DNA of 64,000 nucleotides from Piezodorus guildinii (GCA_023052935.1 CM041297.1:2284280-2348279), one strand, 5' to 3'; counted from the stretch's first letter, positions 34,632 through 46,749 are shown. Made by a program: numbers and translations. Notes: generated from the letters alone by a model not told the origin.

Positions 34632-36077
34632 TCAGGAAAGTAATCTTCTGGTTCTGGTACGTTGTAGATGTCCTGGGTTTCTATTGCAATGTTGTGGAGG
34701 ACAGCTACAGCTACAATATATTAGGGCTTTTTTTGGATCCATTCGAATTCCATTGGCAAGGCAAGGAAATCTTCTTTCCATAAAACTGAACGCTCTCTCA
34801 ATGATTGTTTGATTTTTGTGTGACAATTGATTTTTCTTCAGCAGCATTTGTTGGGTTTATAATTGATGTCAGTAAATATGTTTTGCAGCCATAAATTCTA
34901 TCTCCTAGAAGCCAAAAATCTCCAAATTCTCTTGACTCAAATCTCACTCGTAATGCACTTTAATTGAAAATCCAACTGTCATGCACAGAGTCAGGATTTT
35001 CAAGTTCCCATCGCACATTACTTGTATATTTAATGAAAACCACCCTTTTCTATTTCAAAATAGTTTTGTATTAGCTCCACTTAGAGACTGGATTTTAATA
35101 TGAGTGCAGTCAATCGCACCAATTACTCAAAGAAACATTTTATCCTGTAGAAATCTGACACTGTTTTGTTTTTATCAACTTCTGTTACGGACATTTTAAT
35201 TAAATCACTTGACTTCTCTGGCTATTAATGCTGTTATGCGTGGAATAATTCTATAAACTGTAGATTTATCAATATTAATGATGTCGCTAAGAACCTGCTG
35301 GTAACTACTAGTAGCATAATACCTCTTGAGGTTAAGTAGAATATGATGCAAAATCATTAATATTAAAAATGTCAATCATAATTAGCACTGTTTCTTTTTG
35401 AAATCTATACCTTCTTATGAATTCCACATCATCCTAAATTTCAAAGGGATTCCTCCTCACTTTGTAAAGCTTGTTCCTAGGAAGTAATATATATATTATA
35501 TATATATATATATATAATATATACAGTTGCATTATATCTTCATCTGATGTTGAATATTTATCTGAAGAGATTGTGATCATTTTTCCTCGGTGTATTGGGA
35601 TAAATGTAACGAAAATATTCAGAAAAAAACAAACTAAAACTGACACAAACAATGTTTCAAAGAGTAACTGGTTTGAAGGTGTTATGGATGTTCCTTTTTG
35701 TAGGATATGATTCAAAATCATTAATATTAAAATTGTCAATCATATTTAACACTGTTTCTTTTCGAAATCTATACCTTCTTATGAATTCCACATCATCGTA
35801 AATTTCAAATGGATTCCTCCTTACTTTGTACAGCTTGTTCCTAGAAAGTATATTTACCAATTGTATTATATCTTTATCTGATGTTGAGTATTCATCTGAA
35901 GAGATTGTGTTCATTTTTCTTCGGTGTATTAGGATAAATATCACGAAAATATTCAGAAAAAAACAACTGAAACTGACACAAACAAAGTTTGAAAGCTAAA
36001 GTAACAGTAGAAAGGTAACATTGACATCGGATAATCGAGGTAGGAAGGTGAATTAACTTAACACCATCACTTAACAT
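34632..36077 (-). pseudogene. Harbinger transposase, decayed
   Basis: Reading the minus strand from 36077 down: an N-terminal part with RRNPFEIYDDVEFIRRYRFR (present twice), then DIINIDKSTVYRIIPRITAL (about 35220-35290), VIGAIDCTHIKIQ with the first catalytic D (35102-35120), DSVHDSWIFN with the HDS box, FGDFWLLGDRIYG, and finally NQTIIERAFSFMERRFPCLA with the catalytic E region. These boxes follow the DDE order of PIF/Harbinger transposases. Stops and frameshifts are frequent, so the protein is dead. The partner MADF/Myb-type gene was not found. Confidence 0.85.
35340..35990. repeat. Tandem duplication inside the transposase N-terminus
   Basis: About 35340-35662 and 35703-35988 are two similar copies (ATACCTTCTTATGAATTCCA, ATTCAGAAAAAAACAA). 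The first contains an inserted (AT)n tract at 35489-35522. Confidence 0.8.
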
Positions 36078-36323
36078 AGAGTTAGGGCTAATTATGATTG
36101 GTGCATTGGAATTTCTGCTAACCCGTGATTTACTTATCCAGATTAGTAAAGTTAAAGTTAAACACGGTCAGTGCAACCGGGCCTAAAAGTTTGCTACTGC
36201 TTTGTTTTATTCTATAGTTGCTTAAATCAAAAAATATAATAGCAGTTGTCTAACCTTTAAGAAACTGTGTATCTTTATCATAATATTTAAACTAGAACTA
36301 TTCTCTTCTAAAACACTATCAAT

Positions 36324-36354
36324 GACGTTTCAAGGTCTTTTACCTCGTCTTCAA
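36324..36354 (-). ncRNA. Degenerate hammerhead-like motif
   Basis: Minus strand: TTGAAGA, C, GAGGT, loop, ACCTT, GAAACGTC. First core base C is changed to T. Stem II has five pairs including one G-U. Confidence 0.4.
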
Positions 36355-36484
36355 AATATTCATATCCAAACTAAAAACACATTTGTACATTTCTGAATTA
36401 TTAGCAACACGTTAAAGTATTTTTTCAGGATAACCCAACACGACAAAAAAATCTTTATCTTTAAAAACTATTTTCCGTCATAAT

Positions 36485-36661
36485 ATATCAGGACATACTT
36501 TTGAACACGTATAGAAATTCCAAGTATTTAGGTTCAATGATAACAAGAAAAAATGATATCCAGCAAGAAATAAAGTCCCGAGAAATGCGTGTTATTATTC
36601 AGTCGCTTAATTACTTAGCTCGCGGCTTCTATCTAAAACCTTAAAATTTAGAATTTTATAC
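36485..36661 (+). mobile_element. RTE-like LINE fragment, first of a tandem pair
   Basis: Homologous to the FEHVEKFKYLGSMITRKN region with stops and a deletion. It ends abruptly where the next fragment starts at an earlier element position. Confidence 0.75.
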
Positions 36662-37384
36662 AAGTGTGTTAATAAAAACCGGTAAACAAATAGGACTCGA
36701 AATAAATACCGATAAGACGAAATATATGATTAATAGCAGAAACGGTGGCAATCTTGGTGATATTGATATATCAGGGCATACTTTTGAACACGTAGAGAAA
36801 TTCAAGTATTTAGGTTCAATGATAACAAGAAAAAATGAAATCCAGGAAGAAATAAAGTCTCGGTTAAAGGTGGGAAATGCGTGTTATTATTCAGTTGATA
36901 AGTTACTTAAGTTACTATCTAAAAACTTAAAGGTTAGGATTTATAAAACTATTATTCTTCCAACGGCTCTTTACGAATGTGAAACGTGGCCGCTTACTTT
37001 GAAGGATGAACAACGGCTTAAGGTTTTCGAAAATAAGGTACTGCGTAAAATATTCGGTCCGAAGACAGATGAGACCATGGGGAGTTAAAAAGGTTGCACA
37101 ACGTGGAATTGCGGAGCTTGTACCCTGTGAATATAATTGAGTTGATAGCATCACGGAGCGTAAAGTTGTTGGGCTCAGTGAGGAACGGATTCCGAGAAAG
37201 TTGGTATTCGCTGATCCGACTGGTAGGCGTCCGAAAGGTAGGTCGAAGCGTCGATGGGAGGATGGCATTGAGGCTGATCTCGGGGGCTTGGGCTTGAACG
37301 GTGAACATTGGACGAGTCTGTGGAGGCAGTATTTGGTGGTATCGGCATCGAACCTTCGGGTTCTGTAAGCCTAATATTATTATT
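36662..37384 (+). mobile_element. RTE-like LINE, longer 3' fragment
   Basis: The frame 36666-37088 encodes LIKTGKQIGLEINTDKTKYM, the FKYLGSMIT box, YKTIILPTALYECETWPLTL and KVLRKIFGPK; a frameshift near 37085 moves the rest to other frames, which still show GRRPKGR-type coding (GTAGGCGTCCGAAAGGTAGG). The 3' end has an ATTATTATT tail at 37374-37384. No YADD. Confidence 0.85.
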
Positions 37385-37392
37385 TTCCATTA

Positions 37393-37933
37393 CAATCGTT
37401 CTATGATAAAGTTAAATCCTACTCAAGGTTGACATTTCCATAAATACGTTCAACTACCGGAGAGTGAGTTGGCTTCGGAACTGCGAAAATAAAATAAAAA
37501 CTAAATATCGTACGAGGCGGGATAAATTTGCCCATGAATAAGAATCAAGGTCACACTTTAGAGTCGACGCAATTTTTTTTATTTTCTTAAAAAAGTAATA
37601 AATTGAAAACATGTTCCATCTTCGGGTGAACTGTGTTGGTATTTGTACGAGAGCTTTATGATTCCTCTTAGAAATATGTCACGGGTTTAACAAACAGGAT
37701 ATCGTTGCCTAATTTCCTTACTTTGGAGTGTAAATGAGTCCATTTTGGTTGGAAATACCAAACTCGCTGTATCATAGCGTGTCTGCCATCGAAGGTTAAG
37801 GCAGTAGTTAAAACATTTTAATTATGTTTTTGACTTCTCTTAATTTTGACCTGTATTTATCAATCATGTATGTTTTTAATCTGAACATGATATTTACATA
37901 TACCCGTATCGATTATTTTATGGCCTTCTTAAT
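37393..37933. other. Unassigned sequence left of the satellite
   Basis: No feature recognised. Confidence 0.4.
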
Positions 37934-40900
37934 AAGGTATAGGTTATGCTATTATACAAGGTATAGGTTATGCTATTATACAAGGTATAGGTTATGCTAT
38001 TATACAGAGTATAGGTTATGCTATTATACAAGGTATAGGTTATGCTATTATACAAGGTATAGGTTATGCTATTATACAAGGTATAGGTTATGCTATTATA
38101 CAGAGTATAGGTTATGCTATTATACAAGGTATAGGTTATGCTATTATACAAGGTATAGGTTATGCTATTATACAGAGTATAGGTTATGCTATTATACAAG
38201 GTATAGGTTATGCTATTATACAAGGTATAGGTTATGCTATTATACAAGGTATAGGTTATGCTATTATACAGAGTATAGGTTATGCTATTATACAGAGTAT
38301 AGGTTATGCTATTATACAAGGTATAGGTTATGCTATTATACAAGGTATAGGTTATGCTATTATACAAGGTATAGGTTATGCTATTATACAAGGTATAGGT
38401 TATGCTATTATACAAGGTATAGGTTATGCTATTATACAAGGTATAGGTTATGCTATTATACAAGGTATAGGTTATGCTATTATACAAGGTATAGGTTATG
38501 CTATTATACAAGGTATAGGTTATGCTATTATACAGAGTATAGGTTATGCTATTATACAAGGTATAGGTTATGCTATTATACAAGGTATAGGTTATGCTAT
38601 TATACAAGGTATAGGTTATGCTATTATACAAGGTATAGGTTATGCTATTATACAGAGTATAGGTTATGCTATTATACAAGGTATAGGTTATGCTATTATA
38701 CAAGGTATAGGTTATGCTATTATACAAGGTATAGGTTATGCTATTATACAAGGTATAGGTTATGCTATTATACAAGGTATAGGTTATGCTATTATACAAG
38801 GTATAGGTTATGCTATTATACAAGGTATAGGTTATGCTATTATACAAGGTATAGGTTATGCTATTATACAAGGTATAGGTTATGCTATTATACAGAGTAT
38901 AGGTTATGCTATTATACAAGGTATAGGTTATGCTATTATACAAGGTATAGGTTATGCTATTATACAAGGTATAGGTTATGCTATTATACAGAGTATAGGT
39001 TATGCTATTATACAGAGTATAGGTTATGCTATTATACAAGGTATAGGTTATGCTATTATACAAGGTATAGGTTATGCTATTATACAGAGTATAGGTTATA
39101 GCTATTATACAAGGTATAGGTTATGCTATTATACAGAGTATAGGTTATGCTATTATACAAGGTATAGGTTATGCTATTATACAAGGTATAGGTTATGCTA
39201 TTATACAAGGTATAGGTTATGCTATTATACAAGGTATAGGTTATGCTATTATACAAGGTATAGGTTATGCTATTATACAAGGTATAGGTTATGCTATTAT
39301 ACAAGGTATAGGTTATGCTATTATACAAGGTATAGGTTATGCTTTTATACAAGGTATAGGTTATGCTATTATACAAGGTATAGGTTATGCTATTATACAG
39401 AGTATAGGTTATGCTATTATACAAGGTATAGGTTATGCTATTATACAAGGTATAGGTTATGCTATTATACAAGGTATAGGTTATGCTATTATACAAGGTA
39501 TAGGTTATGCTATTATACAGAGTATAGGTTATGCTATTATACAAGGTATAGGTTATGCTATTATACAAGGTATAGGTTATGCTATTATACAAGGTATAGG
39601 TTATGCTATTATACAAGGTATAGGTTATGCTATTATACAAGGTATAGGTTATGCTATTATACAAGGTATAGGTTATGCTATTATACAAGGTATAGGTTAT
39701 GCTATTATACAGAGTATAGGTTATGCTATTATACAAGGTATAGGTTATGCTATTATACAAGGTATAGGTTATGCTATTATACAAGGTATAGGTTATGCTA
39801 TTATACAAGGTATAGGTTATGCTATTATACAAGGTATAGGTTATGCTATTATACAAGGTATAGGTTATGCTATTATACAAGGTATAGGTTATGCTATTAT
39901 ACAGAGTATAGGTTATGCTATTATACAAGGTATAGGTTATGCTATTATACAGAGTATAGGTTATGCTATTATACAAGGTATAGGTTATGCTATTATACAA
40001 GGTATAGGTTATGCTATTATACAAGGTATAGGTTATGCTATTATACAAGGTATAGGTTATGCTATTATACAAGGTATAGGTTATGCTATTATACAAGGTA
40101 TAGGTTATGCTATTATACAAGGTATAGGTTATGCTATTATACAAGGTATAGGTTATGCTATTATACAGAGTATAGGTTATGCTATTATACAAGGTATAGG
40201 TTATGCTATTATACAAGGTATAGGTTATGCTATTATACAAGGTATAGGTTATGCTATTATACAAGGTATAGGTTATGCTATTATACAAGGTATAGGTTAT
40301 GCTATTATACAAGGTATAGGTTATGCTATTATACAGAGTATAGGTTATGCTATTATACAAGGTATAGGTTATGCTATTATACAGAGTATAGGTTATGCTA
40401 TTATACAAGATATAGGTTATGCTATTATACAAGGTATAGGTCATGCTATTATACAGAGTATAGGTTATGCTATTATACAAGGTATAGGTTATGCTATTAT
40501 ACAGAGTATAGGTTCTGCTATTATACAAGGTACAGGTTATGCTATTATACAAGGTATAGGTTATGCTATTATACAGAGTATAGGTTATGCTATTATACAA
40601 GGTATAGGTTATGCTATTATACAAGGTATAGGTTATGCTATTATACAGAGTATAGGTTATGCTATTATACAAGGTATAGGTTATGCTATTATACAGAGTA
40701 TAGGTTATGCTATTATACAAGGTATAGGTTATGCTATTATACAAGGTATAGGTTATGCTATTATACAGAGTATAGGTTATGCTATTATACAAGGTATAGG
40801 TTATGCTATTATACAAGGTATAGGTTATGCTATTATACAAGGTATAGGTTATGCTATTATACAAGGTATATGTTATGCTATTATACAAGGTATAGGTTAT

Positions 40901-43030
40901 GCTATTATACAAGGTATAGGTTATGCTATTATACAAGGTATAGGTTATGCTATTATACAAGGTATAGGTTATGCTATTATACAAGGTATAGGTTATGCTA
41001 TTATACAAGGTATAGGTTATGCTATTATACAAGGTATAGGTTATGCTATTATACAAGGTATAGGTTATGCTATTATACAAGGTATAGGTTATGCTATTAT
41101 ACAGAGTATAGATTATGCTATTATACAAGGTATAGGTTATGCTATTATACAAGGTATAGGTTATGCTATTATACAAGGTATAGGTTATGCTATTATACAA
41201 GGTATAGGTTATGCTATTATACAAGGTATAGGTTATGCTATTATACAAGGTATAGGTTATGCTATTATACAAGGTATAGGTTATGCTATTATACAGAGTA
41301 TAGGTTATGCTATTATACAAGGTATAGGTTATGCTATTATACAAGGTATAGGTTATGCTATTATACAAGGTATAGGTTATGCTATTATACAAGGTATAGG
41401 TTATGCTATTATACAAGGTATAGGTTATGCTATTATACAAGGTATAGGTTATGCTATTATACAAGGTATAGGTTATGCTATTATACAAGGTATAGGTTAT
41501 GCTATTATACAAGGTATAGGTTATGCTATTATACAAGGTATAGGTTATGCTATTATACAAGGTATAGGTTATGCTATTATACAAGGTATAGGTTATGCTA
41601 TTATACAAGGTATAGGTTATGCTATTATACAAGGTATAGGTTATGCTATTATACAAGGTATAGGTTATGCTATTATACAAGGTATAGGTTATGCTATTAT
41701 ACAGAGTATAGGTTATGCTATTATACAGAGTATAGGTTATGCTATTATACAAGGTATAGGTTATGCTATTATACAAGGTATAGGTTATGCTATTATACAA
41801 GGTATAGGTTATGCTATTATACAAGGTATAGGTTATGCTATTATACAAGGTATAGGTTATGCTATTATACAAGGTATAGGTTATGCTATTATACAAGGTA
41901 TAGGTTATGCTATTATACAAGGTATAGGTTATGCTATTATACAAGGTATAGGTTATGCTATTATACAAGGTATAGGTTATGCTATTATACAGAGTATAGG
42001 TTATGCTATTATACAAGGTATAGGTTATGCTATTATACAAGGTATAGGTTATGCTATTATACAAGGTATAGGTTATGCTATTATACAAGGTATAGGTTAT
42101 GCTATTATACAAGGTATATGTTATGCTATTATACAAGGTATAGGTTATGCTATTATACAAGGTATAGGTTATGCTATTATACAAGGTATAGGTTATGCTA
42201 TTATACAAGGTATAGGTTATGCTATTATACAAGGTATAGGTTATGCTATTATACAAGGTATAGGTTATGCTATTATACAAGGTATAGGTTATGCTATTAT
42301 ACAAGGTATAGGTTATGCTATTATACAAGGTATAGGTTATGCTATTATACAGAGTATAGATTATGCTATTATACAAGGTATAGGTTATGCTATTATACAA
42401 GGTATAGGTTATGCTATTATACAAGGTATAGGTTATGCTATTATACAAGGTATAGGTTATGCTATTATACAAGGTATAGGTTATGCTATTATACAAGGTA
42501 TAGGTTATGCTATTATACAAGGTATAGGTTATGCTATTATACAGAGTATAGGTTATGCTATTATACAAGGTATAGGTTATGCTATTATACAAGGTATAGG
42601 TTATGCTATTATACAAGGTATAGGTTATGCTATTATACAAGGTATAGGTTATGCTATTATACAAGGTATAGGTTATGCTATTATACAAGGTATAGGTTAT
42701 GCTATTATACAAGGTATAGGTTATGCTATTATACAAGGTATAGGTTATGCTATTATACAAGGTATAGGTTATGCTATTATACAAGGTATAGGTTATGCTA
42801 TTATACAGAGTATAGGTTATGCTATTATACAAGGTATAGGTTATGCTATTATACAAGGTATAGGTTATGCTATTATACAGAGTATAGGTTATGCTATTAT
42901 ACAAGGTATAGGTTATGCTATTATACAGAGTATAGGTTATGCTATTATACAAGGTATAGGTTATGCTATTATACAGAGTATAGGTTATGCTATTATACAA
43001 GGTATAGGTTATGCTATTATACAGAGTATA
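37934..43030. repeat. 24-bp minisatellite, about 212 tandem copies
   Basis: The unit is AAGGTATAGGTTATGC plus TATTATAC. A variant starts AGAG instead of AAGG and is interspersed irregularly. The array spans 5,097 bp and is almost free of other changes except one 25-bp unit near 39098 (extra A) and a cluster of substitutions at about 40320-40560. Because 24 is a multiple of three, both strands stay open: the plus strand reads repeats of YRLCYYTR/E and the minus strand YNSITYTL. These are not genes. Inverted GTATA/TATAC ends within the unit could fold. The right edge passes into ATTATTGG at 43031. Confidence 0.97.
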
Positions 43031-43084
43031 ATTATTGGTTTATTATTATTATTATGAACCTTTGTAATCGAACAAACCAAATAA

Positions 43085-43395
43085 AAAAAATCTGGTGGCA
43101 GCTTTCACTTACCTCCGTTTATAAAATCGATTACAAAACTTCCAAATACTGTTAGAGATAAAAATGAGTGAAACCATTAAAGAATTAATTAAATTGAATT
43201 AATATAGACATAATATTAATTAATAGAATAAACATGAGTTTTATTAAAATCTCTATTATATTATTATCTAAAATAATCAGTTAGTTTTATCGGCTTTTAT
43301 CACACTTTATTCAATTTTATAAGCTTGTGTATAAGATAATATATTTTCTAAAGTCTTTTTCTTTCTAATGGTGTATTACACGTATATATATATAT
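43085..43395 (+). repeat. Family D, 5' part
   Basis: CTTTCACTTACCTCCGTTTA and AAATCGATT, then the family sequence, up to the tandem block. Confidence 0.65.
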
Positions 43396-43865
43396 GTTCA
43401 AAAACAAAATTGTGGCTCGCTGCTTCATTGACAAGCCGCCAGGTTGCAGCACGGTCAACATGAATTCCCCTTTTTTGGAACTCGAAACTGTTAGTTTTAT
43501 CGGCTTTTCATCACTCTCCTACCCTTTACAATTCCGTGTATCAGATAATATTTTTTCTACAATCTTTACCTATCCAACGGTATATTCTACATCTATATTA
43601 CTGTTCTTATGTTCAAAAACAAAATTGTGGCTCGCTGCTTCATTGAAAAGCCGCCAGGTTGCAGCACGGTCAACATGAATTTCCCTTTTTTGGAACTCGA
43701 AACTGTTAGTTTTATCGGCTTTTAATCACTCTCCTACCCTTTGCAATTCCGTGTATCAGATAATATTTTTTCTACAATCTTTACCTATCCAACGGTATAT
43801 TCTACATCTATATTACTATTCTTGTGTTCAAAAACACAAAAAATATTTGTTCCGCTTTCTCCTTT
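43396..43865 (+). repeat. Two tandem 215-bp units within family D
   Basis: Units start at 43396 and 43611, with a third start at 43826. Each holds an about 90-bp segment foreign to D (TTGTGGCTCGCTGCTTCATT, GCCGCCAGGTTGCAGCACGG). The 94-residue frame at 43394 is a by-product. Confidence 0.88.
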
Positions 43866-43877
43866 AGTTGTTTATCA

Positions 43878-44048
43878 GTGATATCTTGACTTTGTTGTAT
43901 TGATTCATTATTGTATATATATTTTATTATAATTTTCTTGATGTGTAAATATTGTATGAATGTAGTCTGTATGATATCTTTCACCACTACTATTAATGTC
44001 CAAATTGGGACAGATTATATTTTACTCAATAAAAATCGTTGTTGATTG
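43878..44048 (+). mobile_element. Jockey-A-type 3' UTR fragment with 12-bp TSD
   Basis: Resembles the 3' end of the 44926 element (TATTGTATGAATGTAGT, CACCACTACTATTAATGTCC, AATTGGGACAG, ATTTTACTCAATAAA). AGTTGTTTATCA at 43866-43877 is repeated at 44049-44060. Confidence 0.85.
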
Positions 44049-44060
44049 AGTTGTTTATCA

Positions 44061-44830
44061 AATTCGCTCAAAGTGCTCAAAGACCTCAAAGAGCTGTTAA
44101 TTATCAATGGTAACAAGATAATATAGTTATTTTTATATAATCTACAGAATTAAAGGTACATTAAATGAAGAAAATTTAAACTATCGGCATTTAAGCCCTG
44201 CCAGTCTATTTTTTTCTGAAATCTTCAGCTTTTTAACGGTATATTATACATCTATATTACTGTTCTTATTTTCAAAAACGGAAAATTGCATTTAAAAAAT
44301 ATTTTAGCAGTTTTCTCCTTTATTAAGGTATCGAATTCGTTCAGCTGTAATTTATCAATGTTAACAAAGATAATATAGTTATTTTTATAGAATATACAGA
44401 ATTAAAGGTACTTTAAATGAAGAAAATTTAAACTATCGGCATTTAAGCCCTGCCAGTCTATTTCAATCAGAATCAAACCAAAATAATATTAAAGCTCATT
44501 AAATTTTACATTGATATAGTGAGTTTAATAATAATCGTTAGCATTTTTGAAGGAAATCGTGAAAAGGTGAAAAATGCATGCGATGAAGTGGCTCTTCTGG
44601 TCAGCTGACTTTGATGAAAAAGTTGCTGTAACATCTCGGGCATAAAGTAGCCTTCAAAATGAAATTTTAGTTCCGTGAGACTTTCCGTTTTGCAGGAGTA
44701 GGTCATTTGTACTCAGACGACCTTCAAACTTGTATTTCCGTTGAAAATTGGAATTCGGAAATATTCGCGATCGCAATACTTTCTATTACAATAAATTTCA
44801 TATACCGATAAATGAAAGTAATAAAACGCA
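44061..44830 (+). repeat. Family D copies
   Basis: Two stacked copies (to about 44215, then to the GCGATCGCAATACTTTCTAT end near 44785). Confidence 0.7.
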
Positions 44831-44925
44831 TAATCTGCTCGATCATTTTAAATGGATTTTAACATTTCCTTTGAATGACTTTTTCGCTGACATTGGTAAT
44901 TTGGAGTCAAAAAGGTGTTTCACGG

Positions 44926-45985
44926 CTGATATTCTTGTTTGCCCTAATACCTCCCTTGCAACGTACGCTGATGACACAGCTATCCTATCCTCTCACTTAG
45001 ATCCTGAAATTGAATCCACAGGCCTCCAAACGCACCTTTCTCGAATTGAAGATTGGTGTAACAACTGGAGAATCAAAATCAATCAATCCAAATGCAAACA
45101 TGTCACCTTTACCCTTCGAAGACAATCCTGCCCTCCAGTTCTCTTTAACTCCATTCCGCTCCCTTTCTCTGACACAGTCCGGTATCTTGGCTTCCTTCCA
45201 GACAAAAGACTAACTTGGAACCCACATACTAGACTTAAACGACAAGAACTTAATCGACGATTTGGCCAATTATACAGACTACTGAACAGAAATTCTTAAC
45301 TATCCATAGAAAACAAATTGCTAAAATACAAGACAGTACTGAAACCTATATGGACCTACGGACTTGAACTGTGGGGGACCGCTAAATTTTCTAACATCAA
45401 ACGCATTCAATCATTCTAATCCAAAGTCCTCCGAACAATAGTCAATGGTACTTATTATGTCACCAACCATACCTTACATCGCGAGCTAAATATTGCATAT
45501 ATTTTAGACCTCATACCATCAAAATTCTCTAAGTTCCATCAGAACCTTATCCATCACCCTAATACCCTAGCTCAATCTCTATCCAGCTCCACACATCTTT
45601 ACCACCTCCCTAGAAGGTTGAAACGGCAGTGGCCTCGAGATCTCTTGTAACATGTATATTTGAGTTCTAGCATTGGCTAGATTCTCCACTCACGTGTTGT
45701 ATGCTTGAGGATTGTACATAGGTATGAGTGACTTTTGTATATATTTTTATTGATTTTGTTTTGTATAATATTTTTATTGATTTTGTTTTGTATAATATTT
45801 TTATTGATTTTTTTTTGTATAATATTTTTATTGATTTTGTTTTGTATATATGTATATTGTATTATTATTATATAAATTTATTGTTTTGTATATATCGTGT
45901 GAATGTTGTACTTTATCACCATTAATAATGTCCTAATTGGACTGATAGTAATATTACTTAATAAAGAACTGTTTCTCTCTAAAAA
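44926..45985 (+). mobile_element. Jockey-A LINE, 5'-truncated, RT C-terminus with two nonsense codons
   Basis: From TADILVCPNTSLATYADDTA a single frame continues to the stop at 45648-45650, broken only by two TAA codons (45297-45299 and about 45417). Motifs: YADD, WCNNWRIKINQSKCKH, VRYLGFLPDKRLTWNPH, WTYGLELWGTAKFSN, YYVTNHTLHREL and PRRLKRQWPRDLL. The 3' UTR includes four 27-bp repeats. Otherwise this is the best-preserved RT frame of the window, implying a fairly recent insertion. Confidence 0.92.
45741..45848 (+). repeat. 27-bp tandem repeat (4 units) in the LINE 3' UTR
   Basis: Unit ATATTTTTATTGATTTTGTT plus TTGTATA, at 45741, 45768, 45795 and 45822. Confidence 0.95.
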
Positions 45986-46019
45986 GTTGTTCAAAATTAT
46001 AATTATAAAATGTCTACGA

Positions 46020-46332
46020 CGGTAAAATAGATGAAAGAGGAATTAAAGTCGCGGAATTTTGTGAAGATAAAATACAGACATTTTTTTTAGTGCAGCTTTT
46101 TAATTATTAAATCTTTACAATAAATAAAAATAAATCATAACACGTTACAAAAAAAATATGTATAAATTATTATCAAAACTGAAAAAAAAAAAGAAAAGAA
46201 AAAGGGGCAACTCGACAGACGGCTTAACGCCATTGTCTTGTGGGCTTTGATCTCAAAAAAATGTATATATATATGTTATTACTATTTTGTATATTATGTA
46301 AATAAAGCATTTATTCATTCATTCATTCATTC
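46020..46332 (+). mobile_element. 313-bp retroposed sequence with (ATTC)n tail and TSD
   Basis: AAATGTCTACGA occurs at 46008-46019 and 46333-46344. The insert contains GGGGCAACTCGACAGACGGC and TAACGCCATTGTCTTGTGGG, then AATAAAGC and ATTC repeats. No tRNA-like head was found, so it may be a LINE 3' end of another type. It sits in a D end (46346-46400). Confidence 0.8.
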
Positions 46333-46400
46333 AAATGTCTACGATCGGAATAATTTCCATTACTATATATATTTCATAAATAGATAACTGGAAGTAAAAA

Positions 46401-46749
46401 GGGAAAGTAAATAATAAAATAAAAATAAAGAACGGATTGATATATCCCGGGTTGTAGGAATTCAGATCTCTCGATCCTTTAATGCAATCTTTATTCGCTG
46501 AATAAATTCCTGACAATGTCCTTAAGGAGCTGCTAAAAAAACGAAAAATAAAAACAAACTAGCTGAAAGGAGTTGGCAATTGGCTTTTGAAAATGTTATC
46601 TCGGAGATATACATTGGATTCTTGCATTGGGTGCGAGGAGCTTGGAAAGTCAAGGTGTTTTCGATGTCTTGGCATTTCTGACGCTTCGGTATTCTTGTAA
46701 AATACGGAAAGTATTCTGTCTCTTCCTCTAGATTACAGGAGTAAAACAT
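46401..46749. other. Unassigned
   Basis: No recognised feature; the 75-residue minus frame at 46522 has no known domain. Confidence 0.4.

Larger units (their letters stand above)
32776..36183 (-). mobile_element. PIF/Harbinger DNA transposon
   Basis: The 13-bp perfect inner ends GGCCCGGTTGCAC / GTGCAACCGGGCC continue as a longer imperfect repeat (GTTAAAGTTAA). TAA at 32773-32775 and 36184-36186 is the expected 3-bp TWA target duplication. The minus strand of the right two thirds carries a decayed Harbinger transposase. A Penelope-like remnant is inserted in the left third. Total 3,408 bp. Confidence 0.88.

Noticed and set aside
35434..35739. Separate 101-residue membrane-like protein
   Set aside because: It is the duplicated N-terminal part of the decayed Harbinger transposase, read through an (AT)n insertion.
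37934..43030. CRISPR-like array or telomeric repeat
   Set aside because: Units are contiguous without unique spacers, and the unit is not TTAGG or a known telomere repeat.
37824..43155. Very long open frames (up to 1,306 residues) of YRLCYYTR or YNSITYTL repeats on both strands
   Set aside because: They are forced by a 24-bp unit with no stop in those frames. Both strands are open at once, there is no start context and no non-repeat domain.
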